Part shown: positions 15,476 to 25,134 of the stretch, piece by piece
Layout: each line of letters opens with the position of its first letter
Position numbering within the stretch: position 1 is the first letter of the stretch
Source: Propionibacteriaceae bacterium UBA6122
Lineage (GTDB): Bacteria > Actinomycetota > Actinomycetes > Propionibacteriales > Propionibacteriaceae
DNA: 40,363 nt
Direction: 5' to 3'
Assembly: GCA_002428365.1 (NCBI GenBank)
Contig: DIVW01000002.1
Span: 1 to 40,363 of the forward strand
Notes under the pieces: model-generated
Seen by the model: only the letters and a program-made list of their open reading frames with translations
Database searches by the model: none
What the model was told of the DNA's origin: nothing
Translations under genes and position numbers: made by a program

Positions 15476-15549
15476 GGAACCGTCCCCGTTTTGCGCAGCT
15501 CAAAACGGGGACGGTTCCGTTTTGCGCAGCGCTAATTGGGGACGGTTCC
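15476..15549. repeat. GGGGACGGTTCC REP-like composite palindrome
   Basis: GGAACCGTCCCCGTTTTG (15476-15493) and CAAAACGGGGACGGTTCC (15501-15518) are a perfect 18-bp inverted repeat with a 7-nt loop. A second GTTTTGCGCAGC (15519-15530; first copy 15488-15499) and a third GGGGACGGTTCC (15538-15549) follow. The order is inverted arm, spacer unit, direct arm, spacer unit, direct arm. The motif resembles REP sequences served by Y1 (RAYT) transposases, but no transposase gene is present. It lies between the radical SAM gene and sulP, and may also end the upstream transcript. Confidence 0.9.
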
Positions 15550-15596
15550 TGCCGCGTCGTTGCGGCTCCTTTCCTCGCGGCGGCTGAATCACGCAC

Positions 15597-15602
15597 TAGC
15601 GT
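15597..15602 (+). promoter_or_regulatory. TAGCGT -10 box of leaderless sulP promoter
   Basis: TAGCGT ends 6 nt before ATG 15609, so the +1 base coincides with the A of the start codon. No ribosome-binding site is present. The promoter lies between the composite palindrome and the gene. Confidence 0.55.
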
Positions 15603-15608
15603 TGGGCC

Positions 15609-17363
15609 ATGAGCGAAGGCCAGGCTCGCGGATGGCGGCGCTGGGCGCCGGGGGCGGCCGTGTTGGCGTCCTACGACCGCTCCTGGCTGCGCGGGGACGT
15701 GATCGCCGGAGTGACGGTCGCGGCCTACCTGGTGCCGCAGGTGATGGCTTACGCCGAGATCATCGGGCTGCCGCCGGTCGCCGGGCTGTGGGCGGTGCTG
15801 GCCCCGATCGCCGTCTACGCGATTCTTGGCTCCTCGCGGCAACTCTCAATTGGTCCGGAGTCCACCACAGCCCTGATGACGGCTGCGGCGATCGCGGTCG
15901 TGGCCGGTCAGGTGAGCGGCGAACAACGCGCCGCAGCAGCGGCGGTGATCGCGGTCACTGTCGGCCTGATCAGCCTGACCGGACGGCTGTTCCGGCTCGG
16001 CTTCCTGGCCAACCTGCTCTCCAAGCCGGTGCTGGTGGGCTATCTGGCCGGTATTGGCATTCTGATGGTCATCAGTCAGTACGGCCGCCTCACCAAGCTG
16101 GAGGTTGCCGGGGACAACCCGTGGCAGGAGACCGTCTCGCTGCTCAGTCAACTGGGTTCGGCGCACCTGCCGACTCTGGTGCTCGCGCTGAGTGTGGTGC
16201 TGGCGCTGTTTGCGATGCGGCAATGGCTGCCGTCCTGGCCCGGCCCGCTGCTGGTGATGCTGCTCGCGGCGGCCCTGGTGGCCTGGACGCCGCTGAGCTC
16301 ACTGGGGCTGGCAGTCATCGGGGCGATCCCCACCACCATTCCAACCCCGGCGCTGCCCAGTCTGGCTGGCCTGGATCTGTTCGCCTTGCTGCCAGCCGCC
16401 CTCGGCATCGCGGTGGTCGGCTACAGCGACGTGATCCTCACCGGACGCGGCTTTGCCGCCAAAGCCAATCAGCGCGTGGACGCCAACGCGGAATTGTTGG
16501 CGCTGGGCGGCGCCAACCTGATCAACGGGCTAGTGGCGGGCTTCCCGGTGTCGAGTTCGGCCAGCCGGACGGTGATCGGGGACGCCGCTGGTAGCCGCAC
16601 CCAACTGCATTCATTGGTGGCTGGGGTCACGGTGCTGGCCACGATTCTGGCCTTCTCCCCAGTGCTGGCCGCCTTCCCCCAAGCCGCGCTGAGCGGGGTG
16701 GTGATTTATGCCGGGCTGCGCCTGATCGACCTCAGCGAACTGCGCCGGATCGCCGCCTTCCGGCGCAGTGAGCTGGTGCTGGCGTTGATCACCTTTCTCG
16801 GGGTGCTCATCTTCGGCCTGCTCGCAGGCATCGGGATCGCGGTGGGGTTGTCCCTGCTCGATCTGATTCGCCGGATCGCCCACCCGCATGACGGCATTCT
16901 CGGCTACGTCCCAGGAATGGCCGGAATGCACGACATTGATGACTATCCCAGTGCCAACCGGGTGCCCGGCCTGGTGGTCTATCGCTACGACTCGCCGCTG
17001 TTCTTCGCCAACGCCGATGACTTTCGCACCCGCGCGCTGGCGGCGGTTCGCGAGGCTGAACCGGCCGCGGAGTGGTTTGTGCTGAACGCAGAGGCCAACG
17101 TTGAAGTGGATCTGACTGCGGTAGACACCCTGATCGAGCTGCGCCAAACCCTGGCCGATGCTGGGGTGGAGTTCGCCCTGGCCCGGGTGAAGATGGACCT
17201 GCGCCAGCAGCTAGCGGCGGCCGGCTTCATCGACGAAGTTGGCGAGGAGCGGATCTTCGCCACCCTGCCCACCGCCGTCCAAGGGTTCGCCGAATGGCAC
17301 ACCGAGCGCTACGGCACCCGTCCGCCGGGAGTGCCGGAGGCAACCGCCGGGCCGGGACGCTGA
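15609..17363 (+). CDS. SulP-family anion transporter with STAS domain
   Basis: The 584-aa protein is a SulP (SLC26-type) transporter of the sulfate/bicarbonate group. Residues 25-435 hold many hydrophobic segments with family landmarks: GDVIAGVTVAAYLVPQVMAYAEI in TM1-2, SIGPESTTALM in TM3, and GFPVSSSASRTVIGDAAGSRTQ. A cytosolic STAS domain covers about 453-555 (VVYRYDSPLFFANADDF). The true anion cannot be told from sequence; sulfate or bicarbonate is usual. The gene sits between the two radical SAM partner genes that normally adjoin, and has its own leaderless promoter, so it looks inserted. Codon use matches its neighbours. Confidence 0.92.
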   Translation: MSEGQARGWRRWAPGAAVLASYDRSWLRGDVIAGVTVAAYLVPQVMAYAEIIGLPPVAGLWAVLAPIAVYAILGSSRQLSIGPESTTALMTAAAIAVVAGQVSGEQRAAAAAVIAVTVGLISLTGRLFRLGFLANLLSKPVLVGYLAGIGILMVISQYGRLTKLEVAGDNPWQETVSLLSQLGSAHLPTLVLALSVVLALFAMRQWLPSWPGPLLVMLLAAALVAWTPLSSLGLAVIGAIPTTIPTPALPSLAGLDLFALLPAALGIAVVGYSDVILTGRGFAAKANQRVDANAELLALGGANLINGLVAGFPVSSSASRTVIGDAAGSRTQLHSLVAGVTVLATILAFSPVLAAFPQAALSGVVIYAGLRLIDLSELRRIAAFRRSELVLALITFLGVLIFGLLAGIGIAVGLSLLDLIRRIAHPHDGILGYVPGMAGMHDIDDYPSANRVPGLVVYRYDSPLFFANADDFRTRALAAVREAEPAAEWFVLNAEANVEVDLTAVDTLIELRQTLADAGVEFALARVKMDLRQQLAAAGFIDEVGEERIFATLPTAVQGFAEWHTERYGTRPPGVPEATAGPGR

Positions 17364-17410
17364 GCGGTGCACGCACCCCAGTTGAGGACCTACCGGGCCG
17401 GTTTCCTGGG

Positions 17411-17416
17411 TAGGCT
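17411..17416 (+). promoter_or_regulatory. TAGGCT -10 box upstream of the DUF2344 gene
   Basis: TAGGCT ends 9 nt before the GTG start at 17425, again fitting a leaderless or near-leaderless transcript. It gives the radical SAM partner its own promoter, which it would need after separation by sulP. Confidence 0.5.
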
Positions 17417-17424
17417 GCACGCTC

Positions 17425-18129
17425 GTGAGTAACCGCCAGCCACCTCAACAGCAGCCGCCGCCAGTGCAGCGACTGCGGGTTCGCTACGCCAAACGGGGTC
17501 GGGCCCGCTTCGCGTCCCACCGTGACTTCGGCCGGGCTCTTGAGCGGGCGCTGCGCCGGGCCGCGATTCCGATGGCCTTCTCATCAGGCTTCAATCCGCA
17601 CCCGCGGATCAGCTATGCCAACGCCGCAACTACCGGTGCGGCCAGTGAGGCCGAATACCTTGAGATCGGGTTGGCCGAGCACCGCGATCCGGAGTGGGTG
17701 CGCGACACCCTGAACGCAGCCATGCCTGAGGGCCTGGTGATCGTCGAAGTGGCCGAGGCCAATGGTGGTTCGCTGACCGAGCGGCTGGCCGCGTCCCGCT
17801 GGCAGGTGCAACTTAGCGGTGCGGACGCCGAAGTGCTGGCCGCAGCGGCAGCCCAACTGCTGGCCAGCGAGTCGGCGCTGGTGGAGCGCACCACCAAGTC
17901 CGGTCTGCGCAGTTTCGATGTCCGGCCAGCTCTGCGAAGCCTCACCGTGATCGATGGCGGCTTGGAGTTGGTGGTGGCCACCAGCGAGCCGCTGGTCCGT
18001 CCAGATGATGTGTTGGCCGCGCTGACTGCGCTGCGTCCGGAGTTGGACACCGGCGTGCCAGCGCTGTTCTCCAGACTCGCGCAGGGCCCGTGGGACGGCG
18101 AGCGGATTGGCGATCCGCTGCGCGGCTAA
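17425..18129 (+). CDS. DUF2344 / TIGR03936 radical SAM-linked protein
   Basis: The 234-aa protein matches DUF2344: an N-terminal VRYAKRGRARFASHRDFGRALERALRRA block, then FSSGFNPHPRISYANA and EAEYLEIGL, which are the family's strongest motifs. It is the regular partner of the TIGR03960 radical SAM protein encoded at 13524. Together they are thought to act on RNA or the ribosome because of constant linkage to RNase E/G and rplU; no activity is proven to my knowledge. The first ~10 residues are Gln/Pro-rich. GTG at 17425 is chosen from the -10 spacing and the family start. Confidence 0.9.
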   Translation: MSNRQPPQQQPPPVQRLRVRYAKRGRARFASHRDFGRALERALRRAAIPMAFSSGFNPHPRISYANAATTGAASEAEYLEIGLAEHRDPEWVRDTLNAAMPEGLVIVEVAEANGGSLTERLAASRWQVQLSGADAEVLAAAAAQLLASESALVERTTKSGLRSFDVRPALRSLTVIDGGLELVVATSEPLVRPDDVLAALTALRPELDTGVPALFSRLAQGPWDGERIGDPLRG

Positions 18130-18396
18130 TCAGTCCGCACTAGGTGGGTCGGCCCGGGTTTGTGGCCACATGTGAGATACTCGGCCTAGTGAGGTCACCC
18201 CGACCCCACCATTTCGGAAGCTTTGACCGGTGTGACAGGCCGGGCAGGCGCTCCAACTTCACCGCGACGCGAGTCGACCGCGGGAGTCCGAGCGCTGAGC
18301 CGACGAACAACAGGCTTTGCTGCCCGAGCGGCGCAGTACTTTTCGCGGATCTCGAGCAGCTGGATGCGGCGTCCGTGCCGCTTGAAGGAGAGCGAA
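18130..18396 (+). promoter_or_regulatory. Long leader region of rne
   Basis: These 267 nt before rne contain no family-like coding sequence. GATACT at 18176-18181 is the best -10 candidate, giving a transcript start near 18188 and a 5' UTR of about 210 nt. The open frame from 18223 joins rne in frame but lacks the family N-terminus, while ATG 18397 has GAAGGAG at 18384-18390. RNase E autoregulates through its 5' UTR in E. coli; whether this leader does so is inference. Confidence 0.45.
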
Positions 18397-21081
18397 ATGC
18401 TCGATTCAGAAGATACGAACCTACCTACCGCTGAGGTTCCCGAGCCCGTCCCGCCGCGCCGACGGCGTGCCGCCAGCCGTCCCGCTGGCCCGCCGCAGCC
18501 AGTAGTGATGAGCGCTCCGGCAGCGCCGACCTTGCCCGAACCAGAGCTGGAATCTGAGTCGGTGCCGCCGGTGGTTGCCCCCGACCCAGTCGTTGAGCCG
18601 GTGGTCGAGACCAAGCCCAAGCGCACTCGTCGGGCCAAGGCGACCGAGCCGGTCGTCGAGGTCGCCGAGGTTGCCGAAGTAGTCGTGGCCGCCGAGGTTG
18701 AGCCCGCCGCTCAGGATGCCATCGTGGCCGAGCCAGCCCCGGTCGCCAAGACCACTCGTCGCCGCCGGGGTGGCGCTGCTGCCGAGCCGGTGGTCGAACC
18801 GGCAGAAGACGTGGCCGCCAGCCTGGAGAGTCTGGCCCGGGAGACCAGCCGGCCCCGCGCGCGGACCGGTGCTATTGCCGAGACTTTCGGGTTGGGCGAA
18901 GAGGCCAGCCCTGATCAGGTGCTGGATTCGTTGGCCGCTGCCATCGGTGGTCTGCTTTCCGGCCCCGCCGAAGAAGACCCAGAAGTTGATGAGGACGACG
19001 AGACTGAGGTTGGCGAAGACGACCAGCCCGAGGACGCCGAAGAGACCGAAGACGGTGAAGAGGGGGACGCGCCGCGTCGCCGTCGCCGCCGTCGGGGCGG
19101 ACGCCGTCGCCGTCGTGGTGGCGCTGAGTCCGACACCAGCAGCGAGGGCGAAACCGACGGCGAGACTGAAGTCGCCGAAGGCCATGCTGAGACTGACACC
19201 GAGGCCGAGACCGGCGATGAAGCCGCAGCAGAGACCTCCTCGTCGCGTCGTCGGCGCCGTCGTCGTCGTCGCGGCGATGATTCGGTCGACGTAGAAGACG
19301 ATTCGGTCGACGTGGTGGTGCGGGTCCGCGAGCCGCGTCGTCGCGGAGCCAGCCCCAGTGACGAAGTCACCGGGATCGAAGGCTCCACCCGGATGGAAGC
19401 CAAGAAGCAGCGTCGCCGTGAGGGCCGCGCCGCCGGACGCCGCCGGACGCCGATCTTGAGCGAGTCGGAGTTCCTGGCCCGACGCGAAGCGGTGGATCGC
19501 AAGATGCTGATCCGCCAGGCCGCCGACTACTCCCAGATCGCGGTTCTGGAAGACAACGTGCTGGTTGAGCACTACGTCGACCGGGCTTCAGCCACCTCGA
19601 TGATCGGCAATATCTACCTCGGCCGGGTGCAGAACGTGCTGCCCAGCATGGAGGCAGCCTTCGTCGACATCGGTCGCGGTCGCAACGCCGTCCTTTATGC
19701 CGGTGAGGTCGACTGGGACTCCTTCGGCGTCAGCAGCCAGGACCGGAAGGTCGAGAAGGTCTTCAAGTCCGGCCAGCAGGTGCTGGTGCAGGTCAGCAAG
19801 GATCCGGTGGGAGCCAAGGGTGCCCGCCTCACCTCGCACCTGTCGATCCCGGGCCGCTACATCGTTTACTCACCCGGTGGCCACCTGTCGGGGATTTCCC
19901 GCAAGCTGCCCGAAGGCGAGCGCAAACGACTGAAGGGCATCCTGGACGAACTGATCGGCCCGGACGCTTCGGTGATCGTGCGCACTGCCGCCGAAGGTGC
20001 GAGCGAAGAAGAGCTCGTCCGCGACGTCAACCGCCTCAAGGCGCAATGGGAGGTGCTGGAGAAGAAGTCCACCACCGGCAGCGCGCCGCAGCAGCTCTAC
20101 GCCGAGCCCGACCTCACCGTCCGGATCGTTCGGGACCTGTTCACCGAAGACTTCGGCGCCATGGTGATCGACGGCAACGGCTTGGCTGATGACGCCTACG
20201 ACAACATCACCGCGTACGTGGAGCACGTCGCCCCGCATATGGCGAGCCGAATGGAGCGTTGGGACCGGGCCGGCAAGGGCGACCTTTTCGAGAACTTCCG
20301 CGTCCATGAGCAGGTGGCCAAGGCGCTGGAACGCAAGGTGTTCCTGCCTTCAGGTGGCTCGCTGATCATCGACCGCACCGAGGCGATGACTGTCGTAGAC
20401 GTCAACACCGGCAAGTTCACCGGCACCACTGGCAATCTGGAAGCCACCGTCACCTCCAACAACTTGGAGGCGGCTGAGGAGATCGTTCGCCAGCTGCGAT
20501 TGCGCGACATCGGCGGCATCATCGTGATCGACTTCATCGACATGGTGCTGCCGGCCAACCGCGAATTGCTGTTGCGCAGGCTGGTTGAGTGCCTGGGACG
20601 CGATCGCACCCGCCATCAGGTGGCTGAAGTCACCTCGTTGGGTCTGGTGCAGATGACTCGAAAGAAGATCGGCACCGGTTTGGCCGAGGCGTTCACGGTG
20701 GCCTGTGAGACCTGCAAGGGCCGCGGCTACCACGTCCACGACGCGCCGGTGGCCTCCCAGGCTCCGGCTGATGGTGGCGACCGGGATGCCAAGCGCCGTA
20801 GCGGTTCGGCGGCCAAGGGTGCTGCTGTGGTGGCCAAGAGCACCAGCTCGACGCCGAGGCGGGCCTCGCGTAGCCGTAAAGCCGAGCCCAAGGCTGAAGA
20901 GCCGACGGCCAGCACGGATCAGCCCAACACTGAGCAGCCCAACAGCGGGCATCCCGTGCCCGAGACGCTGCCGATTGAGGCGAGCCCCGTCGTCCTACCG
21001 GTTGTTGAGTTTCAGCCGGTCGACGCGGCACCGGCCGCAGCCGAGCAGGTTGTCACCGAACCGGTACTCGATCAGGACTGA
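18397..21081 (+). CDS. rne: Ribonuclease E/G family endoribonuclease
   Basis: This is the main single-strand endoribonuclease for mRNA turnover and rRNA/tRNA processing. The 894-aa product has a long low-complexity N-terminus (1-370). That region contains Pro/Val/Glu-rich stretches, an acidic run at about 190-225 and Arg-rich blocks (RRRRRRGGRRRRRGG near 230 and RRRRRRRRR near 285) suited to RNA or partner binding. The catalytic core starts near 370, with an S1 domain (GNIYLGRVQNVLPSMEAAFV). Catalytic Asp668 lies in DVNTGKF and Asp712 in IVIDFID. The Zn-link has Cys770 and Cys773 in CETCKGRGY. A Lys/Pro/Glu-rich tail follows. A nine-codon near-repeat encoding DDSVDV twice lies at about 19275-19317. 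The 3' end overlaps the convergent SRPBCC-like gene by 10 nt. Confidence 0.95.
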   Translation: MLDSEDTNLPTAEVPEPVPPRRRRAASRPAGPPQPVVMSAPAAPTLPEPELESESVPPVVAPDPVVEPVVETKPKRTRRAKATEPVVEVAEVAEVVVAAEVEPAAQDAIVAEPAPVAKTTRRRRGGAAAEPVVEPAEDVAASLESLARETSRPRARTGAIAETFGLGEEASPDQVLDSLAAAIGGLLSGPAEEDPEVDEDDETEVGEDDQPEDAEETEDGEEGDAPRRRRRRRGGRRRRRGGAESDTSSEGETDGETEVAEGHAETDTEAETGDEAAAETSSSRRRRRRRRRGDDSVDVEDDSVDVVVRVREPRRRGASPSDEVTGIEGSTRMEAKKQRRREGRAAGRRRTPILSESEFLARREAVDRKMLIRQAADYSQIAVLEDNVLVEHYVDRASATSMIGNIYLGRVQNVLPSMEAAFVDIGRGRNAVLYAGEVDWDSFGVSSQDRKVEKVFKSGQQVLVQVSKDPVGAKGARLTSHLSIPGRYIVYSPGGHLSGISRKLPEGERKRLKGILDELIGPDASVIVRTAAEGASEEELVRDVNRLKAQWEVLEKKSTTGSAPQQLYAEPDLTVRIVRDLFTEDFGAMVIDGNGLADDAYDNITAYVEHVAPHMASRMERWDRAGKGDLFENFRVHEQVAKALERKVFLPSGGSLIIDRTEAMTVVDVNTGKFTGTTGNLEATVTSNNLEAAEEIVRQLRLRDIGGIIVIDFIDMVLPANRELLLRRLVECLGRDRTRHQVAEVTSLGLVQMTRKKIGTGLAEAFTVACETCKGRGYHVHDAPVASQAPADGGDRDAKRRSGSAAKGAAVVAKSTSSTPRRASRSRKAEPKAEEPTASTDQPNTEQPNSGHPVPETLPIEASPVVLPVVEFQPVDAAPAAAEQVVTEPVLDQD

Positions 21082-21566
21082 TCGCCGCGGATAGCTGGTC
21101 TTAATCGCCGCAGCAGTCGAACCCACCCCGACCAGTTCGGGGTGGGGGAGAGCCGGGCGGCTTTCTCGAACAGGTTCTCGATCAGCGCGTCGTGAAGTGG
21201 TTCGACCAACACCTTCCACTGCAGGTACTGCCAGGTGGGTAGCTCCAACTCGATCAGGTGCTCGACCAAGGCGCCCTCGGTGGTGGCCTGGACGTGAAAG
21301 CGGTGCCAGCCGACCCAGCGCGTCGACCCGAACACTGAGTCGAAAGTGAAGGTCACGTTCTCGGGCTCCCTAGCGCTGCAGTGGTAGCGCACCGGACCGT
21401 GGCCGCCGCTGCCGCCCGCATCCGGTGAGGAGTCCAGGCGCATCGGGAACCACAACTCGCTCGGCCAAAGGTCATCGGCCTCGGTGCCCAACCGGGAGAA
21501 CCGGTGGTCGATAGCAGCGACCGAGGAGTCAACCTCGCGGCGATGGCGACTGGTAACTGTTCGCAT
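21072..21566 (-). CDS. SRPBCC-like (polyketide cyclase/START-fold) protein
   Basis: The 164-aa protein has the outline of an SRPBCC domain: an N-terminal strand with SRHRREVDSSVAAID, a helix with LWPSELWFPMRLD, central strands (PENVTFTFDSVFGSTRWVGWHRFHV), and a C-terminal helix WQYLQWKVLVEPLHDALIENLFEKA closing the ligand pocket. Such proteins bind hydrophobic ligands or act in unknown small-molecule chemistry; no specific function can be given. It follows nadE on the same strand after about 70 nt that include tandem repeats, and its end overlaps rne tail-to-tail. ATG 21566 is the only good start. Confidence 0.65.
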   Translation of the reverse strand: MRTVTSRHRREVDSSVAAIDHRFSRLGTEADDLWPSELWFPMRLDSSPDAGGSGGHGPVRYHCSAREPENVTFTFDSVFGSTRWVGWHRFHVQATTEGALVEHLIELELPTWQYLQWKVLVEPLHDALIENLFEKAARLSPTPNWSGWVRLLRRLRPAIRGDQS

Positions 21567-21599
21567 TAGCTGGTCCTGTCCTGGTGATTGGGGACGTCG

Positions 21600-21635
21600 G
21601 GTCAGTCGGGAACTCGGGTCAGTCGGGAACTCTGG

Positions 21636-21659
<24 letters not shown>
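21600..21659. repeat. 17-bp tandem repeat at the nadE 3' end
   Basis: GGTCAGTCGGGAACTC plus one variable base recurs with a 17-bp period at 21600, 21617, 21634 (GGTCAATCAGGAACGTT, diverged) and partly at 21651. The third copy contains the nadE stop codon, so the last residues of NadE are encoded by repeat DNA. There are no spacers, so this is not CRISPR. Confidence 0.85.
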
Positions 21660-23672
<2,013 letters not shown>

Positions 23673-23747
23673 GGCGGCTCCTGGCTTGTGCGTACCCGCT
23701 CAGCATGCCACGACCCCCTGACCCGGCGGCGCTGCCAGACTGGGGCC

Positions 23748-24404
23748 ATGAGCATCGCCACCCTCGAAACCCCCGATGGTCCGGCCGAGATGGTCGTCGA
23801 TGAGGCTGAGGAGCCAGCCGCGGTGCTGCTGCTCGGTCACGGCGCTGGTGGCGATATCGACGGCTGGGATCTGACCCTGTTGGCGCAGCGCCTGCCCGCC
23901 CTCGGTGTGACGGTGGTCTGCTTTCGGCAGCCGTACAAGGTGGCCGGACGCAAGATCTACAGCTCAAAGCCCGGTCTGGATCGGGCCTGGACGGTGGCAT
24001 TGGCCGCCGCGTCGCGGCGTTGGCCTGAGTTGGCGCTGGTTACCGGTGGCCACAGCGCCGGGGCCCGCACGGCCTGCCGCGGCTTCGCTGCCGGCCAGGC
24101 TGGTCTGGTGCTGCTCTCCTTCCCGCTGCATCCGCCCGGCCAACCGACCAAATCCCGCCTGGAGGAGTTGGTCGCTGCCGGTGCGCCCACGCTGATTGTG
24201 CAAGGGGAGAAGGACACTTTCGGTACCGCCGACGAACTCACGACGGCGCTGGCTGCGACCGAGCGTGTCGACGTCGGCCTGGTTGCCCTGCCTGGGGCCG
24301 GGCACTCGATGGCACCCACCGCCACCACCGGTGCGGACGCGATAGCTGAGCGGGAGCGGCTCCTGATCCGGTCGGTGACCGGCTTCATTTCCTCGCTCAG
24401 CTAG
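23748..24404 (+). CDS. Alpha/beta hydrolase (KANL3/Tex30-like)
   Basis: The 218-aa protein has an alpha/beta-hydrolase fold: LLGHGAGGDIDGWD (oxyanion loop), GGHSAGAR with the nucleophile serine, QGEKDTFG with the acid, and GAGHSM with the catalytic histidine. It resembles the KANL3/Tex30 group of predicted hydrolases with unknown substrate. ATG 23748 follows a CAGACT box at leaderless spacing and is chosen over the long open frame from 22932, which only shadows nadE. It is divergent from nadE (75-bp gap) and ends at a repeat cluster facing ogt. Confidence 0.82.
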   Translation: MSIATLETPDGPAEMVVDEAEEPAAVLLLGHGAGGDIDGWDLTLLAQRLPALGVTVVCFRQPYKVAGRKIYSSKPGLDRAWTVALAAASRRWPELALVTGGHSAGARTACRGFAAGQAGLVLLSFPLHPPGQPTKSRLEELVAAGAPTLIVQGEKDTFGTADELTTALAATERVDVGLVALPGAGHSMAPTATTGADAIAERERLLIRSVTGFISSLS

Positions 24405-24409
24405 GGGCT

Positions 24410-24630
24410 ACGACGGGCTCAGCCAACTTGAGTGGGGCACAGCCAACTTGAGTTCAGTTCCCTGAGCTTGTCGAAGGGTCGAAGGGTCGGCCTTGGGGCT
24501 TCGACGGGCTCAGCCAACTTGAGTTCAGTTCCCTGAGCTTGCCTGTCCTGAGCTTGTCGAAGGGTCGGCCTTGGGGCTTCGACGGGCTCAGCCAACTTGA
24601 GGTTCAGTTCCCTGAGCTTGTCGAAGGGGC
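24410..24630. repeat. TTCGAC/CTGAGC hairpin repeat cluster, locus 2
   Basis: This block between the hydrolase gene and ogt holds three long units starting with GTTCAGTTCCCTGAGCTTG at 24452, 24523 and 24602 (periods 71 and 79). Each contains CTGAGCTTGTCGAAGGG. The first two continue through TCGGCCTTGGGG into CTTCGACGGGCTCAGCCAACTT, which can pair back with it. The third unit runs into the ogt gene and encodes its C-terminal residues. Arrangement and wording match the clusters at 5.6-5.8 kb and 32.8 kb. Confidence 0.88.
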
Positions 24631-25134
24631 AGCCTGGTGGGCCTCGCGGGCCAGCAGTGAGCGCTTCACGTCCAGGCCCCAGGCGAAGCCGCCGAGGCTG
24701 CCGTCGCCACGGATCACGCGATGGCAGGGCACGAACAGCGCGGGTGCATTGCGAGCGCAGATTCTGGCCGCGGCCCGGACTGCGGTCGGACGGCCCAAGG
24801 CGGCGGCGAAGTCGGCGTAGCTAAGCGGCGCGCCCGCTGGGATGTTGCGCAGTGCTGTCCAACCGGCCAGCTGCAAATCGGTGCCGAACTGGCGCACCGG
24901 CACCGCAGCGATAGCGCCCGGCTCGCCGAGGTAGTAGCGCCGGAGCGCCTCAGCGATGTCAGCGAACCCCGGGTCTGAGGGCGCCACCGTCGCAACTTCG
25001 TCCGGACGGTCCTCCGGCCGAACCCGATCCACTACTTCTTCGGCCGCTTCGGTCCAGCCGGAGGCCCACACCACGCCGTCCTCGGCCAGCACGGTGAATG
25101 GCCCGTCTGGGGTAGTGAAAGTGGTGAGTTTCAT
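24604..25134 (-). CDS. ogt: Methylated-DNA--protein-cysteine methyltransferase
   Basis: This suicide enzyme moves the alkyl group from O6-alkylguanine to its own cysteine. The 176-aa protein has the active-site PCHRV with Cys137, preceded by the helix-turn-helix and arginine finger region (AAARICARNAPALFVPCHRV) and followed by GSLGGFAWGLDVKRSLLARE. ATG 25134 overlaps the ada-alkA stop as ATGA, so the two are translationally coupled. The last residues, PSTSSGN, are encoded by the intergenic hairpin repeat: the natural end would be near LLAREAHQAA, and the reading frame has run into the repeat before meeting a stop. This tail is probably neutral. Confidence 0.95.
   Translation of the reverse strand: MKLTTFTTPDGPFTVLAEDGVVWASGWTEAAEEVVDRVRPEDRPDEVATVAPSDPGFADIAEALRRYYLGEPGAIAAVPVRQFGTDLQLAGWTALRNIPAGAPLSYADFAAALGRPTAVRAAARICARNAPALFVPCHRVIRGDGSLGGFAWGLDVKRSLLAREAHQAAPSTSSGN

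Noticed and set aside
15536..16594. Plus-strand frame of 352 codons overlapping sulP
   Set aside because: It has Arg/Gly-rich shadow composition; the sulP frame has clear membrane segments and family motifs.
18421..19572. Minus-strand frame of 383 codons across the rne N-terminus
   Set aside because: It mirrors the low-complexity Arg/Glu region of rne and shows only repetitive Gly/Leu/Ala sequence.
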